The notes beneath the pieces are model-generated. The model made no database searches and was not told the DNA's origin. It saw only the letters and a list, made by a program, of their open reading frames with translations. A stretch of 64,000 nucleotides of DNA from Halobacteriovoraceae bacterium (GTDB taxonomy: Bacteria; Bdellovibrionota; Bacteriovoracia; Bacteriovoracales; Bacteriovoracaceae): NCBI GenBank assembly GCA_018646195.1, contig JABGVH010000036.1, forward strand, positions 1 through 64,000, read 5' to 3'. Position 1 is the stretch's first letter. Each line of letters starts with the position of its first letter. The translations under genes were made by a program, and so were the position numbers. Shown in pieces: positions 1-8,711 of the stretch.

Positions 1-1125
1 AAGGAAGTTTTAGAGATCGTAAAGGATATTCCAGGCATTAAAAATCCCGAAATTGATTTCGAGGAAGGCAAAGAACAATTGGCGATTATCGTCAACGATG
101 CTGAGGCCAGGCGCCTTGGATTGACCACCTTTAAAATAGCCACCGAAATTCGAAGGGCGCTTTCGGGCGACGAGCTGACAGAAATTCGTGAGAGTGATGA
201 AGATATTGAAATCAAGCTTTTCTTTAATAAAGAAAGCCAGCGCAATATTAATTCTCTCAACTTGCTTTCGATACTCAATGATCAAGGCCGTCAGATTCCC
301 CTCAAAAGAGTTGTTAAGTTTGAATCTCAACCAGGGGCCTTTATTATCCGCAGGCTCAATAGAAAGAGAATAATTTCGGTTATAGCCTCGATTCATAAAA
401 AGAAGACCACCCCTGTGGCGGTGGCAAAGGCCTTGAAACCACAGCTGGCCCCCATAATAGAAAAGTATCCTGAAGTTGACTTTACTATGGCGGGAGAAAA
501 TAAAGACACCAAGGATTCAATGTTCCGCCTGGCCAAGTCTGGTATGCTGGCGCTCTTTTGTATCTTTCTAATACTTGTCGTGATGTTTGGAAGTTTAGTC
601 CATCCAATGATCATTATGTCGGCAATTCCTCTGGGTTTAATTGGCGTGATTATCGCATTTAAATTCTTCGGTGCCACTCTTGGCTTTATGGCCTTCATGG
701 GAGTGGTCGGATTAGTTGGAGTGGTTGTAAATGATTCGATTGTACTGGTAACTTTTATTAACAAAAAAAGAGAAGAAGGTTTAGACCTTTTGACTGCTAT
801 AAAAGAAGGCTGTCGTTCACGTTTCAGAGCGGTCATCCTGACCACCTTTACTACTGTCGCCGGACTAATGCCTATTGCACACCAAAAAGTTTCTTACTAT
901 CTTTCGCTTGGATTCAACACCGACAACGACCCCTTCTTGCAACCGATGGCCTTGGCCTTCGCCTGGGGTCTGCTTTTCGCTTCCTTAGTCACTCTAATCT
1001 TTATTCCCTGTAATTATCTTGCAGTGGAAAGATCAAAAGTCTTTTTTAAAAGAATGTTGGGAAAATGCCGCTCAAAGGTTGGAAGCGGTCATGGGAGTGA
1101 GAAGACGGGAACATCCGGGGCATAA
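1..1125 (+). CDS. RND-family efflux permease, C-terminal part (5' end outside window)
   Basis: The reading frame is open from base 1, so this is the C-terminal ~374 residues of a protein that begins upstream. The visible part has the end of the periplasmic porter region and then a run of hydrophobic helices typical of transmembrane segments 8-12 of AcrB/MexB-type proton-driven exporters. The stretch GVVGLVGVVVNDSIVLVTFI is the usual helix with the conserved N-D-(S/A)-I-V-L signature, followed by a cytoplasmic loop (REEGLDLLTAIKEGCRSRFR) and the TT-x-T-T-V-A-G-L-x-P motif. The family acts in the inner membrane as a trimer with a periplasmic adaptor and an outer-membrane channel. No adaptor gene is visible. 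The last 54 bases overlap the oppositely oriented zinc-ribbon gene. The substrate cannot be predicted from this fragment. Confidence 0.9.
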   Translation, partial: KEVLEIVKDIPGIKNPEIDFEEGKEQLAIIVNDAEARRLGLTTFKIATEIRRALSGDELTEIRESDEDIEIKLFFNKESQRNINSLNLLSILNDQGRQIPLKRVVKFESQPGAFIIRRLNRKRIISVIASIHKKKTTPVAVAKALKPQLAPIIEKYPEVDFTMAGENKDTKDSMFRLAKSGMLALFCIFLILVVMFGSLVHPMIIMSAIPLGLIGVIIAFKFFGATLGFMAFMGVVGLVGVVVNDSIVLVTFINKKREEGLDLLTAIKEGCRSRFRAVILTTFTTVAGLMPIAHQKVSYYLSLGFNTDNDPFLQPMALAFAWGLLFASLVTLIFIPCNYLAVERSKVFFKRMLGKCRSKVGSGHGSEKTGTSGA

Positions 1126-1794
1126 TTCTAATTGCTGACCGTTCTCTAAACTTTTTTCTAAGACTTCTGTAATGGTAAATTGGCAGACAGAGCACTTCTT
1201 ATCGCGGGCAAAGGCCAACGGGCTATTATATAAAAACTTTTTATTAATACTATTATAACAATCGATAAAATTAGAATCGGTTTGGCCAAATAGGTTTTCT
1301 ATTCTTTCTTTTAAAATGGCCACCTGCTGGTCTTCTTCGCTAACCTTTTGATCTACTTCTGCTTGAATTTCCAAAAGAGTTTCATTCAGGCCATTTATGA
1401 ATTCCAAATTTTGGTCGACGACGGAATTATTGGCCTCCACTTCTTCCATATATTCTAAAATGCTATTTTGGAATTGATCGATTTCAGGCGTCAGAGAAGA
1501 GATCTCTTTTTCCAAGGCCACTACTTCTTGCTCAGTTTTTGCATTTTCTACGTGGGACTGAGAGCGCGCCAGGTTTTTCTCTTTGTCGGCCAGGCCATTT
1601 TCTAACTCACTTAAGCGAGAGTTTGCTTGAGAAATTTTGTCTGTTAATTCGGAGTTCTGATCTTGGCGTATTTGGCGCTGACCCTCTAAGTGAACTAGCC
1701 GATTTCTCTCGCCCTCAATGATATCGAGGTGAGACTTGATAATTTTTTCAAGACTTTGTACTTCAATTAGATTTTTAAAATCTTCAACCGCCAT
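1072..1794 (-). CDS. Coiled-coil zinc-ribbon protein (CT398-type)
   Basis: The 240-residue protein is almost all alpha-helical coiled coil from about residue 5 to 170, with heptad-like charged and hydrophobic periodicity and no signal peptide. A short C-terminal zinc ribbon follows, with CSVC near residue 202 and CPGC near residue 226, so two CxxC knuckles are intact. This is the architecture of the CT398/zf-RING_7 family, cytoplasmic helical-hairpin proteins whose role is poorly defined and which have been linked in some bacteria to sigma-54 or export factors. The gene starts with ATG next to an AT-rich divergent region shared with aroC. Its 3' end overlaps the RND gene by 54 bp. Specific function not assigned. 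Confidence 0.75.
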   Translation of the reverse strand: MAVEDFKNLIEVQSLEKIIKSHLDIIEGERNRLVHLEGQRQIRQDQNSELTDKISQANSRLSELENGLADKEKNLARSQSHVENAKTEQEVVALEKEISSLTPEIDQFQNSILEYMEEVEANNSVVDQNLEFINGLNETLLEIQAEVDQKVSEEDQQVAILKERIENLFGQTDSNFIDCYNSINKKFLYNSPLAFARDKKCSVCQFTITEVLEKSLENGQQLELCPGCSRLLTPMTASNL

Positions 1795-1866
1795 AGTAAT
1801 CTTGTTATAATATTATTTAATCAGAGTGGAAAGGTTAACGCTCTGCAGATCAAACTGAGTCAGTCT

Positions 1867-2862
1867 ATGCGCGGAAATTTTTTTGGCAAAATGCTTTCGA
1901 TGACAACTTTTGGAGAATCCCACGGGGTCGCATTGGGAGTTGTAGTCGACGGAGTTCCTGCAGGACTTGATTTCTCTCTTGAAGAACTACAGGCCGCTCT
2001 CGATAGGAGGGCCCCTGGAAAACTACGGGGTACTACCGCTAGGAAAGAGCCCGATACTCCAGAAGTTCTTTCGGGAATTTTTGAAGGCAAAACCTTAGGT
2101 ACTCCTATCGCAGTTATTGTTAGAAATACTAATCAAAGAAGTGGCGATTACGAGGCGCTAAAAGAAGAATACCGTCCAGGACATGCCGATAAAACAACTA
2201 TAATGAAATACGGAATTCGCGATCACCGAGGTGGAGGTCGCTCCAGCGGAAGAGAAACTTTGAGCCGTGTGATTGGCGGATACTTCGCCTCCTTGGTAAT
2301 TCCAAAAATTAAAGTCCGGGGTTATATTTCAAAGATGGGACCTTTTGTTTTAAGTGAAGCGATTCCTAAAAACCTTTGGGAAGAATTCAGCCCCTATAAT
2401 TTTCCAGACCATTCTAAGACAGAAGAGATTGAAAAATACCTAGTCGGACTCAAGACAAAAGGTGAGTCGGCCGGCGGTCAAATTTCAGTAGTAGTCGATG
2501 ACTGTCCAGGTGGACTAGGGGAACCAGCATTTCAAAAATTAAAATCTGATCTCGCCAGCGCCTGCCTTAGCATTGGTGCCTGTGTCTCCTTCTCTTACGG
2601 GCTAGGAGAAGAGATGGCGAACGTGCCCGGCTCTATCGTCTCTCAATCCTCCGCAAATTTTGGAGGGATCGAAGGCGGCATCTCCAATGGAGAACGCATA
2701 TTTTTAAAAGTAACCTTTAAACCAACAAGCACTCTCGGCAAAAAGGCCAAGGCCGGACGCCACGATCCTTGTATTGTTCCAAGAGCGGTTCCAGTAGTGG
2801 AGGCGATGGTCAAATTTGTACTGGCCGACCATTTCTTGAGACAGAGTGCCTACAGCAACTAA
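1867..2862 (+). CDS. aroC: Chorismate synthase
   Basis: Chorismate synthase converts 5-enolpyruvylshikimate-3-phosphate to chorismate with reduced FMN, the last step of the shikimate pathway. The 331-residue protein has the family signatures in order: GESHG at residues 16-20, the HRGGGRSSGRET segment near residue 120 that binds phosphate and FMN, and RHDPCIVPRAVPV near residue 298. The length is slightly under the usual 350-390 residues but no block is missing. It is the first gene of an aroC-aroB-aroA operon, with only 3 bases before aroB. A TATAAT at 1806-1811 lies about 55 bp upstream and is a plausible -10 element. No strong Shine-Dalgarno is visible. Function is certain from the motifs. 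Confidence 0.97.
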   Translation: MRGNFFGKMLSMTTFGESHGVALGVVVDGVPAGLDFSLEELQAALDRRAPGKLRGTTARKEPDTPEVLSGIFEGKTLGTPIAVIVRNTNQRSGDYEALKEEYRPGHADKTTIMKYGIRDHRGGGRSSGRETLSRVIGGYFASLVIPKIKVRGYISKMGPFVLSEAIPKNLWEEFSPYNFPDHSKTEEIEKYLVGLKTKGESAGGQISVVVDDCPGGLGEPAFQKLKSDLASACLSIGACVSFSYGLGEEMANVPGSIVSQSSANFGGIEGGISNGERIFLKVTFKPTSTLGKKAKAGRHDPCIVPRAVPVVEAMVKFVLADHFLRQSAYSN

Positions 2863-2865
2863 ATT

Positions 2866-3891
2866 ATGACGACAAAAATTCATACTGCCACATTAAGAGA
2901 AATCCACAGTCAAATTAGTAATATAGAAACTGACACTATTCTACTAATTGCCGACCAGCATGTTTGGGCGGATTACAAAAAACGACTACCTCTCGACACT
3001 TTGGAAGGTAAGAAAGTTATTTTCTGGAAAGCACCAACAGGAGAGAAGGCCAAGACTTATGGTGAATTTGAATCCTGCATAGAGTTTTTTATAGGCAAAG
3101 GGGTGCATCGCAAGTGCCATCTTATTGCATTAGGAGGCGGAGCGCTTAGTGACTTCGCTGGATTCGTCGCCTCCACCTTACTGCGGGGAATTCCTTGGAG
3201 CATCGTTCCGACAACTCTACTCTCAATGGTTGACGCCAGCATCGGCGGCAAAGTCGCCATCAATAGCCGCGAAGGGAAAAACCTTATTGGTAATTTCCAC
3301 AAACCTGAAAATGTTTGGATGTGCAAAGACTTCCTAGAAACTCTTCCTGAAAACGAAAAAGACAGTGGGAAAGGCGAGCTTTTAAAGTATGCCTTCCTAG
3401 ATAAAGAGCTACACGATCAAATAGTCTCGAGTACCGACTTAAATACCATTATTACTACCGCCGCTCAGTACAAGCTGGATTTAACCGAGCGAGATTTTAG
3501 AGAAACCAACGAGAGAAAAATCCTCAACCTAGGACATACCTTTGGTCATGCCTTAGAGAGAATTTATCGATTGCCTCACGGTATCGCTGTCGCCTGGGGT
3601 ATGGTCTTAGTTTTTAAACTCTTTGGTGGCGAAGAATTTTTAGAAACCTTTGCCCAATTGAGGACTTCTCTCGATTTAAAGAAAAGTGATGCCCCCTGGC
3701 TCAACCGTGAATTCCCCGACGGGAAAATCATGGAGCTAGTCCGAAAAGATAAAAAAATCTCCCATAAAGACACTATCGATTTGATTGTTATAGAATCTAT
3801 CGGCAAGGCTCAAATAAAAGAATACTCCTTAGACGAAGTCGAAAAGATTTTGGAAGACAATAAAAATGACCTCAAACAATTCACCGTTTAG
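2866..3891 (+). CDS. aroB: 3-dehydroquinate synthase
   Basis: AroB converts DAHP to 3-dehydroquinate using NAD and a divalent metal, the second step of the shikimate pathway, in the cytoplasm. The protein (341 residues) carries the NAD-binding core GGGALSDFAGFVASTLLRGI near residue 93, followed by VPTTLLSMVDASIGGK, and the metal ligands expected in this fold: Glu in GKGELLKYAF, His in LGHTFGHALE and His in PHGIAVAWG. The gene follows aroC after 3 bases and overlaps aroA by 26 bases, so the three are almost certainly co-translated. Confidence 0.97.
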   Translation: MTTKIHTATLREIHSQISNIETDTILLIADQHVWADYKKRLPLDTLEGKKVIFWKAPTGEKAKTYGEFESCIEFFIGKGVHRKCHLIALGGGALSDFAGFVASTLLRGIPWSIVPTTLLSMVDASIGGKVAINSREGKNLIGNFHKPENVWMCKDFLETLPENEKDSGKGELLKYAFLDKELHDQIVSSTDLNTIITTAAQYKLDLTERDFRETNERKILNLGHTFGHALERIYRLPHGIAVAWGMVLVFKLFGGEEFLETFAQLRTSLDLKKSDAPWLNREFPDGKIMELVRKDKKISHKDTIDLIVIESIGKAQIKEYSLDEVEKILEDNKNDLKQFTV

Positions 3892-5101
3892 CGTAAAGGC
3901 CTCAGAGTTTGATAATACTCTTCTGGTCCCCACCTCTAAATCCTTCGCCAATAGGGCACTGATTATTGCCGCCATTACAGAAGGCCCGGTACTGATTAAA
4001 AATATGCCTCGCTCGACTGATGTCATCACTATGAAAGAATGCCTAACTGAACTTGGGTTGGTAATTGTCGAAGACGGAAATAACCTAACCGTTCAAAACT
4101 CCTTCCCCGATTGCGAAGAAGTCAGTACTCATATCATCAACCTACCCTCTGGTGATGGCGGAACTACCAATCGTTTCCTAATGCCCTTTTTGGCCAGGGG
4201 AAAAAATAAGTACCATCTAAATGCCGCCGGCCATATGAGAAATCGCCCGATGCAGGCCTTGACCGACGCTCTCCAAGAATTAGGCGTCAAAGTTAAACGC
4301 GGGGAAGAGAGCTCCGATTATTGGTATGAAATTCAAGGACCCTATAAAGAATTAACTAAAAAAATTGAAGTAGAAAGCTCCGAGTCCACCCAATTCGCAA
4401 CTGGGCTTATGCTCGCTACCGCGGATACTGAGATAGCGGTGGTCGCCAAAAATATGCATAACTCCTCCTCCTACTTCGCTATGACGGAATTTATGATCAG
4501 CGCCTTCAAAGGCGACCCCCAAAACAATTTCACCGTGCCGGTAGACTTCAGTTCCCTGTCTTATCCCTTAGCGATGGGGCTAACTTCAATTGCTGTGCAC
4601 GTAAAAAATTGCACCGCCATCGACACCTACCAAGCGGACTCAGTCTTTATAGATATTATTGAAGAAATTGGTGGGCGAGTGGACATCGATGGAATTGGCT
4701 TAAAATTGCGAGGGCCAGAAAAACTAAAAGCAATCGATCGCGACTGTTCGGGATTTCCCGACCTAGTGCCAACTCTCGCCTATGTCGCCTCTCAATGCAA
4801 TGGAACCAGCCTGCTAAAAAACCTCTCAGTGCTTCGCCATAAAGAAAGTGACCGAGTCGCCGAAGTGATGAAAGTATTGAGTGCCTTCGGAGTCGAACAC
4901 TCTTACGACGAAAAGTCTGACGACCTCTCAATCACCGGACCGATGAAAGTTTCAGAACCGGTAGACTTTGAGCCACCAGCTGATCACCGGATCATTATGA
5001 TGGCCTATCTTTTTATGCGGATGAATAAAGGCGGAAGCCTGACCAATCACGAACATGTCGCTAAGTCTTTTCCGCGTTTCTTTGAAAAAATGGGGACATA
5101 G
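3866..5101 (+). CDS. aroA: 3-phosphoshikimate 1-carboxyvinyltransferase (EPSP synthase)
   Basis: EPSP synthase transfers enolpyruvyl from PEP to shikimate-3-phosphate, the substrate step before AroC. The 411-residue protein shows the N-terminal SKSFANRALIIAA substrate-binding block (residues ~19-31), GDGGTTNRFLMPF around residue 91, a second-domain PDLVPTLAYVA segment and the C-terminal LRHKESDR block. The start was placed at 3866 because the SKSFANR block would otherwise sit too close to the N-terminus. This gives an unusually long 26-base overlap with aroB. The sequence diverges from enterobacterial AroA in the PEP loop (GDGGTT in place of the common NAGTA), so glyphosate sensitivity cannot be read from it. 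It closes the operon. Confidence 0.95.
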   Translation: MTSNNSPFSVKASEFDNTLLVPTSKSFANRALIIAAITEGPVLIKNMPRSTDVITMKECLTELGLVIVEDGNNLTVQNSFPDCEEVSTHIINLPSGDGGTTNRFLMPFLARGKNKYHLNAAGHMRNRPMQALTDALQELGVKVKRGEESSDYWYEIQGPYKELTKKIEVESSESTQFATGLMLATADTEIAVVAKNMHNSSSYFAMTEFMISAFKGDPQNNFTVPVDFSSLSYPLAMGLTSIAVHVKNCTAIDTYQADSVFIDIIEEIGGRVDIDGIGLKLRGPEKLKAIDRDCSGFPDLVPTLAYVASQCNGTSLLKNLSVLRHKESDRVAEVMKVLSAFGVEHSYDEKSDDLSITGPMKVSEPVDFEPPADHRIIMMAYLFMRMNKGGSLTNHEHVAKSFPRFFEKMGT

Positions 5102-5218
5102 TACTTTTGCCGAGCTTGATTAATTAATCCAATTAAGAAAAATTCAAACTATTATACTTAATAGGAATGGGTATCTATCCTGGCTTTGATATATCTACCA
5201 AGATTTAGGGAGATATTT

Positions 5219-5752
5219 ATGCAAATTGAAGATAACGATCTTAAAGATATGATTTTTCTAATTCGAGGTAAAAAGGTAATGCTCGATAGTGATCTGGCAG
5301 AGCTTTATGGAATTACGACAAAAAGGTTAAATGAACAGGTTAAAAGAAATAGGGAGCGTTTTCCTTCAGACTTCATGTTTCAATGTGATACTAAAGACTT
5401 ATCTGTTTTGCGGTCGCAATTTGCGACTTCAAATGGAAAAAGAATCTGGAACCATAAAAGAAGGACCCTGCCCTTGCTCTTTTCTGAAAACGGCGTGGCA
5501 ATGCTTTCCAGCGTACTTAAATCCAAGAGAGCAATCCAAGTCAATATTTCGATAATGAGAATTTTTACTAAACTTCGTAGTTTTTTATTATTAGAGAAAA
5601 AGATGGAAGAGAGAATGGATGGTCTTGAGCAAGGAAGTAATATCTTATTTAAAAATGTTTTTGAGAGATTAGATACCCTTGAAGAAAACGGGAGAGGGCT
5701 TGATTCAAGTCGAAAAAAAATAGGTATTAGAACTAATATTAGTAAAAAATAA
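5219..5752 (+). CDS. ORF6N-domain protein
   Basis: The 177-residue protein has an ORF6N domain near its N-terminus: IRGKKVMLDSDLAELYGI, then LNEQVKRNRERFPSDFMFQ, the hallmark of this small DNA-binding domain of phage and mobile-element proteins related to KilA-N. A C-terminal helical region with a short coiled coil (KKMEERMDGLEQG) follows. Start chosen at the ATG at 5219 because AGGGAGA lies just upstream. An in-frame ATG at 5186 has no such site. The gene stands alone between the aro operon and a terminator, with no integrase or other phage gene nearby, so it is probably a solitary relic or cargo gene. Its target is unknown. Confidence 0.8.
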   Translation: MQIEDNDLKDMIFLIRGKKVMLDSDLAELYGITTKRLNEQVKRNRERFPSDFMFQCDTKDLSVLRSQFATSNGKRIWNHKRRTLPLLFSENGVAMLSSVLKSKRAIQVNISIMRIFTKLRSFLLLEKKMEERMDGLEQGSNILFKNVFERLDTLEENGRGLDSSRKKIGIRTNISKK

Positions 5753-5756
5753 AAAA

Positions 5757-5780
5757 CCCTCCGCCATTTCTAGCGGAGGG
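5757..5780. terminator. Bidirectional intrinsic terminator
   Basis: A perfect 8-bp stem, CCCTCCGC paired with GCGGAGGG around an 8-base loop, begins 4 bases after the ORF6N stop. On the minus strand it is followed by six consecutive T residues, making it a strong terminator for the leftward DUF1854 unit. On the plus strand the tail is poor. Confidence 0.8.
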
Positions 5781-5825
5781 GCAAAAAATTCAAGTAAAAG
5801 CGTATTATTAAAATTCTAAACAATA

Positions 5826-6311
5826 CTATGAAACGTAGGTACTTAGTATTTTTTGGCTTCTTTGATCGAGCCGTTGAAGCCCTTCAACTTTAAATGTATC
5901 GCCAGACAGGTCTTCGATCAGAATCGAACCATCGTCAAGCAGGGTCGGCCAGTCTTCCAACTTAGTGTGAAAGATCCGTGATCCCTGGACAGTTTCCACA
6001 TCGAAGATGCGTAGCTCGACGTCTTCTTCAATACTGTTGATCCTATTGATCTCCAGAATGAATTGTGCCGGTCGCATTGAATGGCGAACTGCCTCTATGG
6101 CATTAAAGTCGAGAGCTTGTAAGTCCTCGATCAAGAACACTTCGTTATCATCATCGTCCCTAAGGGACAGGAAGTGCTCTGGCTGAGTCCACGGAAAACA
6201 TGGTTTTACCGAGACTTCAGTTTCCGTCTGGTCTTTACCTTTTTTAAAGTAAAGCTGACGGTTCTGTTTTTGGAAGATCTTGTAATCATCTACCAGTTGC
6301 AATGCACTCAT
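5826..6311 (-). CDS. DUF1854 family protein
   Basis: The 161-residue protein has no signal peptide or membrane segment. It matches what is known of DUF1854 proteins: a short beta-rich acidic protein with the PCFPWTQPEHFLSLRDDDD segment near residue 37, an L-x-D-L-Q-x-L block, and a second half carrying FHTKLEDWPTLLDDGSILIE. DUF1854 genes are usually found directly beside an exporter-type ABC gene like the one here, and in some proteobacteria such pairs are called cyanophycin metabolism-associated. No cyanophycin synthetase or cyanophycinase is visible in this window, so that role is not claimed. It follows the ABC gene after 24 bases, preceded by an AGGAGGACC-type ribosome site, and ends before a strong terminator. 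Confidence 0.75.
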   Translation of the reverse strand: MSALQLVDDYKIFQKQNRQLYFKKGKDQTETEVSVKPCFPWTQPEHFLSLRDDDDNEVFLIEDLQALDFNAIEAVRHSMRPAQFILEINRINSIEEDVELRIFDVETVQGSRIFHTKLEDWPTLLDDGSILIEDLSGDTFKVEGLQRLDQRSQKILSTYVS

Positions 6312-6335
6312 AGGTCCTCCTTTTTGGGCCTAGGT

Positions 6336-8648
6336 TTAAAGAGCGAAAAATTCACTCATTTCTTGCTGCATCTTATGGAGCTTTCTATATTCTCCATCTT
6401 GCTTAGCAAGAAGTTCTGTGTGAGTTCCCTGCTCAACGATACTACCTTTACCGATTACAAAAATGCGGTCGGCTTTTCTCAAGGTAGAGAGTCTGTGGGC
6501 AACAGCAAAAACTGTGCGCCCTTCAATCAAGCGGTCGAGGGCCTCTTGAATATTTCTTTCGGTCTCAGTATCCACCGCACTTGTCGCCTCATCCAAAATA
6601 AGGATCCGCGGATTGTGCAAAATGGCCCGAGCGATTGAAATACGCTGGCGCTCACCACCTGAAAGAGTGTGACCTCTTTCACCCACTACCGTTTCGTAAC
6701 CATAGGGAAGTTTCCCAATAAAGTTATGGGCATTGGCCACTCTGGCCGCCTCGACAACTTCACTGTGATTAACCCCTGGCATACCGTAGGCAATATTGTC
6801 GATGATACTTCCATGGAACAAATAAGGATCCTGAAGCACCATACCCACTTGCCGTCGGTACAATCCAAGTTCGAGGTCACGTACATTGTGACCATCGATT
6901 AAAACCTGACCGTCATTGACATCATAAAAACGCCCGATCAGTTTTGTAATTGTAGACTTACCACCACCGGAGGTACCTACAAGTCCAATCATCTCTCCGG
7001 CCTTGACTTTAAAGTCCATGCCGCGAAGGATGTGTCTCACTCCATCATAAGAGAAGCTAACGTTTTTAAATTCAACGTCACCTTCCACCCGACGGATTTT
7101 TACCGGCTCCTTAGCTTCTCGAATAGTTGGATTGGTATCAAGAATCTCAAAAATTCGATAAGCAGACGAGAGTGCGCGGTTTAGCATTCTGGCCACCTGA
7201 CCAATCACCTCGATTGGTTGCGAGAACATAGTCATATAAAGCAGGAATGACACAAAAGTACCGGCAGTCAAATGAGTCGCAGTAGACTCAGGCGAAAGCA
7301 AACGAGGGACCGCAAAAATCCAAACTGTTAGCATGGTGAACTGGATTCCCAGCATCAGCAGAGGCCAAAAGCCAGTCCAGGCGTTATGGATCTCGTTAAA
7401 TTCATCGGTGACCACATCGTTCTTCTTATTGAAACGTTTGGTCTCTCTTTTTTCCTGGTTGAAAGCTTTCACAACTTGCATACCGGGAATAGTGTCACTC
7501 AATACAGTGGTCATATCTGACCATTTTCTCCAGGCCTTAAGGAATAGTTTCTTCATTCCCTCTCCGTGGCGATAAATCGCGTAAAGGAGTAGAGGCACTG
7601 GGGCAATCATAATTAAACCGAGACGCCAGTCCAGGTAGATAAGTACAGCTCCAAGACCAGTTAGACTGATCAGGGCAATACCCACCTCAACCACACCAAA
7701 GGCCACGAAGTCCCAAATTCGATCGGTATCAGAACTCACTCGAGTAATGATGCTACCGGTTTGTTTTTTCGAGTAGAAGTCCATGCTCAAGGTTTGAAGG
7801 TGAGCGAAGAGTTCTGTTCGAAGTTCACGGGCAACTTTCTCACCCAAAACCGACATTTTTTTCAGACGGAGCCAAATAAAGAACTCCCTCAGTACATAAA
7901 TTAATCCGATCGTCCCCACTAGAATCCAGGCCATTTGCCCGGCTTCTTCCATAGAGAGTCTGCCATCCTGGAAAGGTTGAATCACTTTGTCGATCAGGTA
8001 ACCGGATACAAAAGCTGGCACCAAGCTAACAAGCGTGGTTAAGACAGCACCGGTAATCCCAATAGTTAACTCTTTCCTATAAGGAAGTAGGTAACTAAGT
8101 AGTCGCCAAAGGGCCTTTCCTTTTTTAGTTGAGACACTGTTCTGCGCCTCAAGTACAGGTTTAAGTAGGGCGTCGGTGTACTCTTTATCAGCGTCGAAAT
8201 CAATTCCCTCAATATAGGAATTTTCTTTCATCCGCTGTTCGAGTACGTACTTCAAATGCCCCATGATGATCTTCTGTCGCGCCGTAAAACTAATTACGCC
8301 AAGAGGAGGAAGGTCATCGCTTTGCAAGAAGCTCATGGTTGTACAACCTAGTGAACCTACTTCTGTTACCTTGACCATTTTCGAAAGAGGTATGGTGCAC
8401 TCAATTGTGTATTGAGTCTCATTGCCTGTTTCTACTTCCGGTACCAGGTAAAGATGTTCAGCGGTCAATACCACCCACGTCTTTGCAAGCCTTAGGGTTT
8501 CGTCGAGGTCCGCCAGGGCGTAGAGTTCAATCTTCGCCACTGGCCTATTCGGTGAAACCAAGATTTTCACTTCCTGAGGAAGTGAACCTTTTTGGACCAG
8601 GTACTTTTCAATAAATTTTTTCTTCTTCTCTGTTGTTATCGTGTTCAT
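6336..8648 (-). CDS. ABC exporter (fused TMD-NBD) with N-terminal extension, DUF1854-associated
   Basis: The 770-residue protein combines a type-1 exporter membrane domain (about residues 185-500, six hydrophobic helices starting at LLPYRKELTIGITGAVLTTL) with a nucleotide-binding domain. Walker A is GTSGGGKST near 558, the Q-loop VLQDPYLF near 604, the signature LSGGERQR near 663, Walker B ILILDEATSAVD near 684 and the switch His in AVAHRLST near 718. All catalytic residues are intact. The first ~180 residues are an extra soluble domain (beta-rich, with EHLYLVPEVE) that ordinary MsbA-like exporters lack, consistent with the subfamily paired with DUF1854. A GGAGAAG ribosome site lies just before the ATG. 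It lies downstream of two very small genes that could encode its substrate or partners, and it is co-oriented with the DUF1854 gene. The exported compound is unknown. Confidence 0.88.
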   Translation of the reverse strand: MNTITTEKKKKFIEKYLVQKGSLPQEVKILVSPNRPVAKIELYALADLDETLRLAKTWVVLTAEHLYLVPEVETGNETQYTIECTIPLSKMVKVTEVGSLGCTTMSFLQSDDLPPLGVISFTARQKIIMGHLKYVLEQRMKENSYIEGIDFDADKEYTDALLKPVLEAQNSVSTKKGKALWRLLSYLLPYRKELTIGITGAVLTTLVSLVPAFVSGYLIDKVIQPFQDGRLSMEEAGQMAWILVGTIGLIYVLREFFIWLRLKKMSVLGEKVARELRTELFAHLQTLSMDFYSKKQTGSIITRVSSDTDRIWDFVAFGVVEVGIALISLTGLGAVLIYLDWRLGLIMIAPVPLLLYAIYRHGEGMKKLFLKAWRKWSDMTTVLSDTIPGMQVVKAFNQEKRETKRFNKKNDVVTDEFNEIHNAWTGFWPLLMLGIQFTMLTVWIFAVPRLLSPESTATHLTAGTFVSFLLYMTMFSQPIEVIGQVARMLNRALSSAYRIFEILDTNPTIREAKEPVKIRRVEGDVEFKNVSFSYDGVRHILRGMDFKVKAGEMIGLVGTSGGGKSTITKLIGRFYDVNDGQVLIDGHNVRDLELGLYRRQVGMVLQDPYLFHGSIIDNIAYGMPGVNHSEVVEAARVANAHNFIGKLPYGYETVVGERGHTLSGGERQRISIARAILHNPRILILDEATSAVDTETERNIQEALDRLIEGRTVFAVAHRLSTLRKADRIFVIGKGSIVEQGTHTELLAKQDGEYRKLHKMQQEMSEFFAL

Positions 8649-8667
8649 TTCTTCTCCAATTTTAAAG

Positions 8668-8711
8668 GCCTGCTGATCAGCTCAATCCCATTCGAATGAG
8701 GATCAGCAGGC
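8668..8711 (-). terminator. Long hairpin after small gene
   Basis: A perfect 11-bp inverted repeat (GCCTGCTGATC and its complement) encloses a 22-base loop that itself contains the palindrome CATTCGAATG. It begins at the stop codon of the 91-residue gene and is followed on the minus strand by CTTTAAAATT. It may attenuate transcription between the small genes and the ABC exporter. Confidence 0.55.

Noticed and set aside
393-845. 150-codon minus-strand ORF over the RND permease
   Set aside because: It is antisense to strongly conserved RND motifs and is rich in Pro, Thr and Lys. No sign of function.
5826-8648. Cyanophycin metabolism locus
   Set aside because: DUF1854 and the ABC exporter resemble such pairs, but no cyanophycin synthetase or cyanophycinase is present in the window, so the label was not used.
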